DNA from: DASXIF01 sp036498145
GTDB taxonomy: Bacteria > Actinomycetota > Actinomycetes > Mycobacteriales > Jatrophihabitantaceae
Reading direction: 5' to 3'
DNA length: 64,000 nt
Assembly: GCA_963708625.1 (NCBI GenBank)
Contig: CAVPSV010000002.1
Coordinates: forward strand, 868,001-932,000
Part shown: piece after piece, positions 63,617 to 64,000 of the stretch
Layout: every line of letters starts with the position of its first letter
How positions within the stretch are numbered: the first letter of the stretch is position 1
The notes under the pieces: model-generated
Databases searched by the model: none
The model's input: the letters and a program-made list of their open reading frames with translations, nothing else
Told to the model about the DNA's origin: nothing
Made by a program: the position numbers and the translations under genes

Positions 63617-63622
63617 TACCCT
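63617..63622 (+). promoter_or_regulatory. -10 element of a probable leaderless promoter (DUF3043 gene)
   Basis: TACCCT seven bases before the GTG at 63630. Confidence 0.5.
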
Positions 63623-63629
63623 CGACACC

Positions 63630-64000
63630 GTGAAGTTGCTGCCCAGACGCCCGGACCAGCCCGCGGCTGCGGACGTCCCCACCGAAGCGCCCTCGGCGTT
63701 GAGTGGCAAGGGCCGGCCCACTCCCAAGCGGCGCGAAGCGGCCCCCACCCGCGGCCCGGTCACCGCGCCGAAGACGCGCAAAGAGGCGTACGCGCGGCAG
63801 AAGCAACAGACTCGGCAGACGCGTACCGCCCGGCGCACGCCGAGCGAGAGCCTCAGCCCGCAGCAGCGCCGCGCATTGCTGCGTTCGGGTGACGAATCGG
63901 TGCTGCCCCGGCGCGATCAGGGCCAGACGCGCAAACTCGCCCGGGACTGGGTCGACTCGCACCGGATGGCCAGCAACTACCTACTGCTGCTGTTCCCGCT
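63630..64000 (+). CDS. DUF3043 membrane protein, N-terminal part (runs off the window)
   Basis: The visible 123 codons are a basic cytoplasmic region (GKGRPTPKRREA, TRKEAYARQKQQ) followed by RDWVDSHRMASNYLLLLFPL, the start of the first membrane helix. The layout, with charged repeats before DSRR/DSHR and a hydrophobic segment, is typical of DUF3043 proteins of actinobacteria, whose function is unknown. GTG at 63630 has TACCCT seven bases upstream. Confidence 0.82.
   Translation, partial: MKLLPRRPDQPAAADVPTEAPSALSGKGRPTPKRREAAPTRGPVTAPKTRKEAYARQKQQTRQTRTARRTPSESLSPQQRRALLRSGDESVLPRRDQGQTRKLARDWVDSHRMASNYLLLLFP

Overview
The window is very GC-rich with many GTG starts and tightly packed, often overlapping genes, and it reads as an actinobacterial (Actinomycetota) chromosome. 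From about 11.9 kb to 62.3 kb the gene order resembles, as I remember it, Mycobacterium tuberculosis Rv2172c-Rv2204c: metF, Rv2175c-like, PknL-like kinase, aroG, Rv2179c-like exoribonuclease, Rv2182c-like acyltransferase, ArsA-like ATPase and SRPBCC proteins, fadD15, pimB, ripC, Rv2191-like exonuclease/UvrC hybrid, trpD, ctaE-qcrCAB, ctaF-ctaC, asnB, adoK and erpA. Differences are inserted carotenoid genes (crtI, crtB, crtYc, crtYd), an accessory stretch at 21.4-27.4 kb, a sulfite reduction cluster before metF, a phosphofructokinase with the residues of the pyrophosphate-dependent type, a CtaG-like protein beside trpD, and a cysteine desulfurase/TusA pair beside ctaC. I saw no rRNA, tRNA, CRISPR array or insertion sequence by eye.

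Layout. 0-4 kb: MoxR / DUF58 / transglutaminase cluster. 4-7.1 kb: DUF3040, dinB, methyltransferase, SAV_6107-type protein. 7.2-11.2 kb: siroheme synthesis (cysG), a cysteine-codon leader peptide, sulfite reductase and APS reductase. 11.3-16 kb: acetyltransferase, metF, carotenoid genes. 16-21.4 kb: Rv2175c-like protein, methyltransferase, spermidine-synthase-like protein, PASTA kinase, class I DAHP synthase. 21.4-27.4 kb: accessory stretch with 2,2-dialkylglycine decarboxylase facing a divergent protein that has two similar HTH-like halves, acetyltransferases, a decayed acetyltransferase duplicate, DUF1996 and small proteins. 27.5-32.4 kb: acyltransferase / exoribonuclease / PFK / class II DAHP synthase / threonine aldolase on the minus strand. 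32.5-46.2 kb: hydrolase, a five-gene overlapping chain (SRPBCC, ArsA-like, small protein, glucokinase, EEP nuclease), acyl-CoA ligase, PimB, protease-like lipoprotein, NlpC/P60 protein, NYN protein. 46.2-51.2 kb: repeats, exonuclease/UvrC hybrid, Lrp-type protein, ctaG, trpD, receiver-like protein. 51.3-57.4 kb: cytochrome bcc-aa3 genes. 57.6-64 kb: sulfur transfer, asnB, adoK, erpA, nadA, DUF3043.

Two window-wide patterns matter. First, single-base indels cluster at about 8.1, 15.8-20.4, 43.5, 47.7-49.7 and 51.3-58.9 kb, while the other genes are clean. They break genes that should be essential (qcrCAB, ctaE, ctaC) yet conserved sequence continues in another frame, so I read them as uncorrected sequencing errors, not decay. 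Coordinates for those genes span all the fragments. Second, about eighteen genes have a TANNNT-like hexamer (one is CATAAT) 5-7 bases before the start codon, the layout of leaderless actinobacterial transcripts. I used this, or a Shine-Dalgarno match, to choose several starts.
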